A stretch of 64,000 nucleotides of DNA, taken from Clostridium sp. HBUAS56010. Its GTDB lineage: Bacteria; Bacillota; Clostridia; Lachnospirales; Lachnospiraceae. The notes beneath the pieces are model-generated. The model searched no databases. It saw only the letters and a program-made list of their open reading frames with translations, and was not told where the DNA came from. Shown one piece after another: positions 61,503 through 64,000 of the stretch. The DNA lies in contig NZ_SULJ01000001.1 of assembly GCF_007115105.1 (NCBI RefSeq), positions 62,001-126,000 on the forward strand, in the 5' to 3' direction. Numbering within the stretch: the first letter of the stretch is position 1; every line of letters begins with the position of its first letter. A program made the translations under genes and the position numbers.

Positions 61503-63380
61503 TCACCTTTCTGCTGACTGGTTATCTGAATGAAGTACATATGGAATGCGAATCGTCATGGTAGTAAATGATCCTGGTTTGCTTGTTATGGTTATACCGT
61601 ATTCAGAACCAAAATCATATTGAATCCGTTTATTTACATTGCTGATACCGACATGTTGGAAGAATTCGGTCCGGCTGTCATTACCGGCATCGCTGCATAA
61701 TACCTGCCGGATCATTTCCTCACTCATTCCTACCCCATTATCTGTAATATCAACTCTGAGAATTTTTTCCCCGGCAATGCCTTCTGTTTTGGCAGAAACT
61801 TTAATCTGACCTGCAGTCTTTGTCGGCTCAATTCCATGGAACAGAGCATTTTCAATAATAGGCTGTAGGGAAAAACGGTGTATCTCACATTCATATAAGT
61901 CTTCGGATTCTATGTCGTATTCAATGGAGACACTGCCTCCGTAGCGGTACTGCTGAATAAGAAAATAGTCTTTTACAAGCGCAAGCTCTTCCCGCAGAGG
62001 AATGAGAGAGGCGGTTCCTTTTGATACATTTTTAAGAAGCCTTGCCAGAGCCGTGGTCATATCTGCAATTCCGGATGCATTTTGTATGGTCGCCATCCAT
62101 TTGATGGAATTGAGTGTATTGTATAAAAAGTGAGGATTGATCTGACTTTGGAGAATCTGATATTCCAAATCCTTTTTCTGTTTCTCATCAGCCAGTTTCT
62201 TGTCCAGTAAATGGAGAATATTCCCGGACATCTGGTTAATTCCGCTTCCAATCTGCCCAAGTTCATGATCCCATTCAATTGTAAAATCCCTTGAAAAGTC
62301 TCCCCCGGAGATTTTGTCAATCTTATTACTTAATTTGCGAATCGGTCCCATAATAATCCGGTTCAAAAGAAACGTTAACAAAATTCCTAAAGAAACAATA
62401 ATCAGGCATATTCCAAGAATCAGAAGCATGTACAGTTTTTTCTGCTGTTGAAACTGCTGTTCAGACAGGATCTGTGACAGATGCAGACCATTCATCCCGT
62501 CTATCTGCCGTTCTACAATGATCCGTTTTCTTCCGTCTTCACCTGTAGCAGAAAATACCCGGGTACCTTCAGAGAGGGATTCATTTTCCGACATGGGAAT
62601 CGGATCCTTGTAGGGAATTTGGGTTTCCTCCCATCTTCCGGAATGAAAATCATAGGTTTTATTTCCCATAGTCAAAAGGAGCACACTGTCGCCTGCAAGA
62701 GGATAGGAAGACAGATAATCAGTAAAAAGTTTGGAGGAGACCTCCACATAGTTCCAGCCAATGATCTTGGAATTAAATTTATTATAAATAGGGCGCACAA
62801 TCGGCAGAAACGTATCTTTGCTGATTTTAGAAAATGGATCTTCAATCATGCCTTCCCATAGAAAATCCCCTGACTCATACAAGTGGGAATAAAAGGGTTG
62901 TTCTTTGATGATCGTTGCAGCATAGCCAGAAGAGTTGTTGGCGGAAGCGGACATCTGTAGGAAGTTATTTTTATTGGTAGAGGAAATGATCACTCTGGAG
63001 ATGTATTCGTTAGACCGGGTATTATAGTACTCTTCTTTTAAGCGGTTGTGGGTGGAGAGTGCCAGCGGCCGGAGGTTTTCTGTATCTTTATCCGCAGTAG
63101 GAAGTCTTGATTCATCTTTAAATGCTTCCAGATAGTCAAGAATTGCTTCGTTGGAACAGCACCATTTACTAAAGTAAATGATGTCTTTCATGTCGGCTGC
63201 TATGTTATTATTTGCCACTTGAAGGCTGAATTCGGCAGATTGGATCTGGTTTTTCCTTAAAAAGGACTGGAAAACTGAGAAGCAGACCGATGTGGTCAGA
63301 ATGGTAATAAGCAGGGTCAGAGAGGCGGTAAGTGCCATGAGTTTTCCCCGGATGGTTTTTGGAATGAACTTATTTAACAT
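61503..63380 (-). CDS. Sensor histidine kinase (YesM-like)
   Basis: A 625-residue membrane kinase with two membrane helices (about 12-38 and 300-325) enclosing an extracytoplasmic sensor domain, a HAMP segment (to about 375), the phosphoacceptor region QINPHFLYNTLNSIKW (His near 417) and the HATPase domain with N-box ENALFHG and DNGVGM. The His-kinase type with PHFLYN belongs to the YesM/LytS group. ATG at 63380 is my choice, but its ribosome site AAGAAGG is 13 bases away. A GTG at 63431 would add 17 residues and is also possible. The sensed ligand is probably a saccharide (inference). Confidence 0.88.
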   Translation of the reverse strand: MLNKFIPKTIRGKLMALTASLTLLITILTTSVCFSVFQSFLRKNQIQSAEFSLQVANNNIAADMKDIIYFSKWCCSNEAILDYLEAFKDESRLPTADKDTENLRPLALSTHNRLKEEYYNTRSNEYISRVIISSTNKNNFLQMSASANNSSGYAATIIKEQPFYSHLYESGDFLWEGMIEDPFSKISKDTFLPIVRPIYNKFNSKIIGWNYVEVSSKLFTDYLSSYPLAGDSVLLLTMGNKTYDFHSGRWEETQIPYKDPIPMSENESLSEGTRVFSATGEDGRKRIIVERQIDGMNGLHLSQILSEQQFQQQKKLYMLLILGICLIIVSLGILLTFLLNRIIMGPIRKLSNKIDKISGGDFSRDFTIEWDHELGQIGSGINQMSGNILHLLDKKLADEKQKKDLEYQILQSQINPHFLYNTLNSIKWMATIQNASGIADMTTALARLLKNVSKGTASLIPLREELALVKDYFLIQQYRYGGSVSIEYDIESEDLYECEIHRFSLQPIIENALFHGIEPTKTAGQIKVSAKTEGIAGEKILRVDITDNGVGMSEEMIRQVLCSDAGNDSRTEFFQHVGISNVNKRIQYDFGSEYGITITSKPGSFTTMTIRIPYVLHSDNQSAER

Positions 63381-63431
63381 GATAAAGACAGGTACCTTCT
63401 TTCCTATTACAGTATTATGGTATAGGTTCAC

Positions 63432-63710
63432 CTACAAAGTTAGCCTATTTCTTGTAAAATGTCAATGAAAAAGCAGGGGTGTTTTTTTATAATACAGGGT
63501 ATAACATACGAGAGAGAGAAATATTACCGTTTATCGTAAGAAATTACATGTTTAGAAAAGTTTAAAAAAGCCGATGAATAAATAGTGAATCTTTTCCAAG
63601 AGAAATTCCATTCTTAATGGGAGAGATATCATTTATAATTTTAGTATAGTAAATTTCTGCAATTTATGTGGTTTTTACTTTTTCATCAATACAAATCAGG
63701 AGGGATTACA
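63432..63710. other. Divergent control region of sensor kinase and lipoprotein genes
   Basis: A 279-bp AT-rich gap between divergent genes holds a short inverted repeat near 63605-63622 and a TAGTAT-like sequence before the lipoprotein gene. I could not place a clear -35/-10 pair. By analogy with other YesM/YesN loci the response regulator probably binds here. Confidence 0.4.
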
Positions 63711-64000
63711 ATGAAAAAAAGAAAGCTAAGTTTGTTACTGGCCTGTGCCATGGTAATAACCAGTCTTGCTGGTTGCGCCGGAAGCACGAAAGAGACTACC
63801 GCAGGTTCTCCAGATGGAGCAAAGGAAGAAACGAAAAAGCAGGAGGCAGCAAAATCAGCAGATGGCAGAACAACTTTAAAGTGGTCTGTATGGGATATCA
63901 GCACAACGACTTACTATCAACCGCTGATTGACGCATATGAAAAAGCGCATCCAGATGTGAAGATTGAAATGGTAGATTTAGGCTCCACCGATTATTCGAC
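63711..64000 (+). CDS. Extracellular solute-binding lipoprotein, N-terminal part (runs off window)
   Basis: The first about 96 residues of a sugar ABC transporter binding protein. A basic start (MKKRKLS), a hydrophobic signal and lipobox LAGC (Cys21) are followed by a low-complexity Glu/Lys/Ser linker, then LKWSVWDISTTTYYQPLIDAYEKAHPDVKIE, typical of family 1 sugar-binding proteins. GGAGGG lies six bases before the ATG. It is divergent from the sensor kinase, a usual target arrangement, so it is likely the importer component of the uronate-oligosaccharide locus. Permeases lie beyond the window. Confidence 0.9.
   Translation, partial: MKKRKLSLLLACAMVITSLAGCAGSTKETTAGSPDGAKEETKKQEAAKSADGRTTLKWSVWDISTTTYYQPLIDAYEKAHPDVKIEMVDLGSTDYS

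Overview
The window looks like the chromosome of an anaerobic, spore-forming Firmicute, most likely a Lachnospiraceae (Clostridium cluster XIVa) species. The reasons are the moderate-to-low G+C content, the Rnf complex (order C-D-G-E-A-B), pyruvate:ferredoxin oxidoreductase, T-box leaders, strong Shine-Dalgarno sequences, Rho-independent terminators after most transcription units, and small proteins of the kind found in clostridial spore formers. I saw no rRNA, tRNA, CRISPR array or intact transposase. Species cannot be named from the sequence alone.

Left part (1-5 kb) is an AT-rich accessory zone with gene decay. It holds an AraC/GyrI-type effector-domain remnant, an HD-domain hydrolase, a 164-bp inverted-repeat element, a CarD-like regulator, a phage-type holin, thymidine kinase, a RelA/SpoT-domain protein overlapping a 69-residue partner (toxin-antitoxin candidate), and a flavodoxin pseudogene. 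From 5.2 to 9.4 kb a MarR regulator with a palindromic operator precedes a heterodimeric ABC exporter. From 9.6 to 14.0 kb lies the rnf operon, which ends in an unusually short RnfB.

The 14-20.5 kb region is a hexuronate unit: uxaC with a LacI-type regulator, and divergently an IclR-type regulator, kdgA, kdgK and a second PfkB-type kinase. Two cre-like palindromes and two identical 14-bp palindromes in the control regions suggest two separate regulators. The right end (58-64 kb) carries a heparinase II/III-like lyase, a YesM/YesN-like two-component system and the start of a sugar-binding lipoprotein. These could supply uronic-acid sugars to the first unit.

Between them are aromatic amino-acid functions: a T-box-controlled ABC importer with a candidate Trp specifier, and the operon aroF-tyrA-aroA. 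Further along are an EF-G paralogue, a CPBP protease, leuS with a Leu T-box, a cluster of small lineage-specific proteins (including a Cys/Gly-rich one), an AlaX-type editing protein, an AI-2E-family transporter, hemB, a PHP phosphatase, a VanW protein and nifJ. The 45.9-58 kb stretch is envelope and surface oriented: a DUF805 protein, a DUF4397-like protein, a GntR/ABC operon, a zinc-ribbon protein, an LtaS-like sulfatase, a DUF362 ferredoxin protein, cardiolipin synthase and a BclA-like collagen-repeat protein.

No complete novel system is proven here. The best leads are the RelA/SpoT gene pair at 3.6-4.5 kb, the minimal RnfB, the orphan small-gene cluster around a perfect 22-bp palindrome at 34.9 kb, and the two duplicated operator motifs in the hexuronate region.
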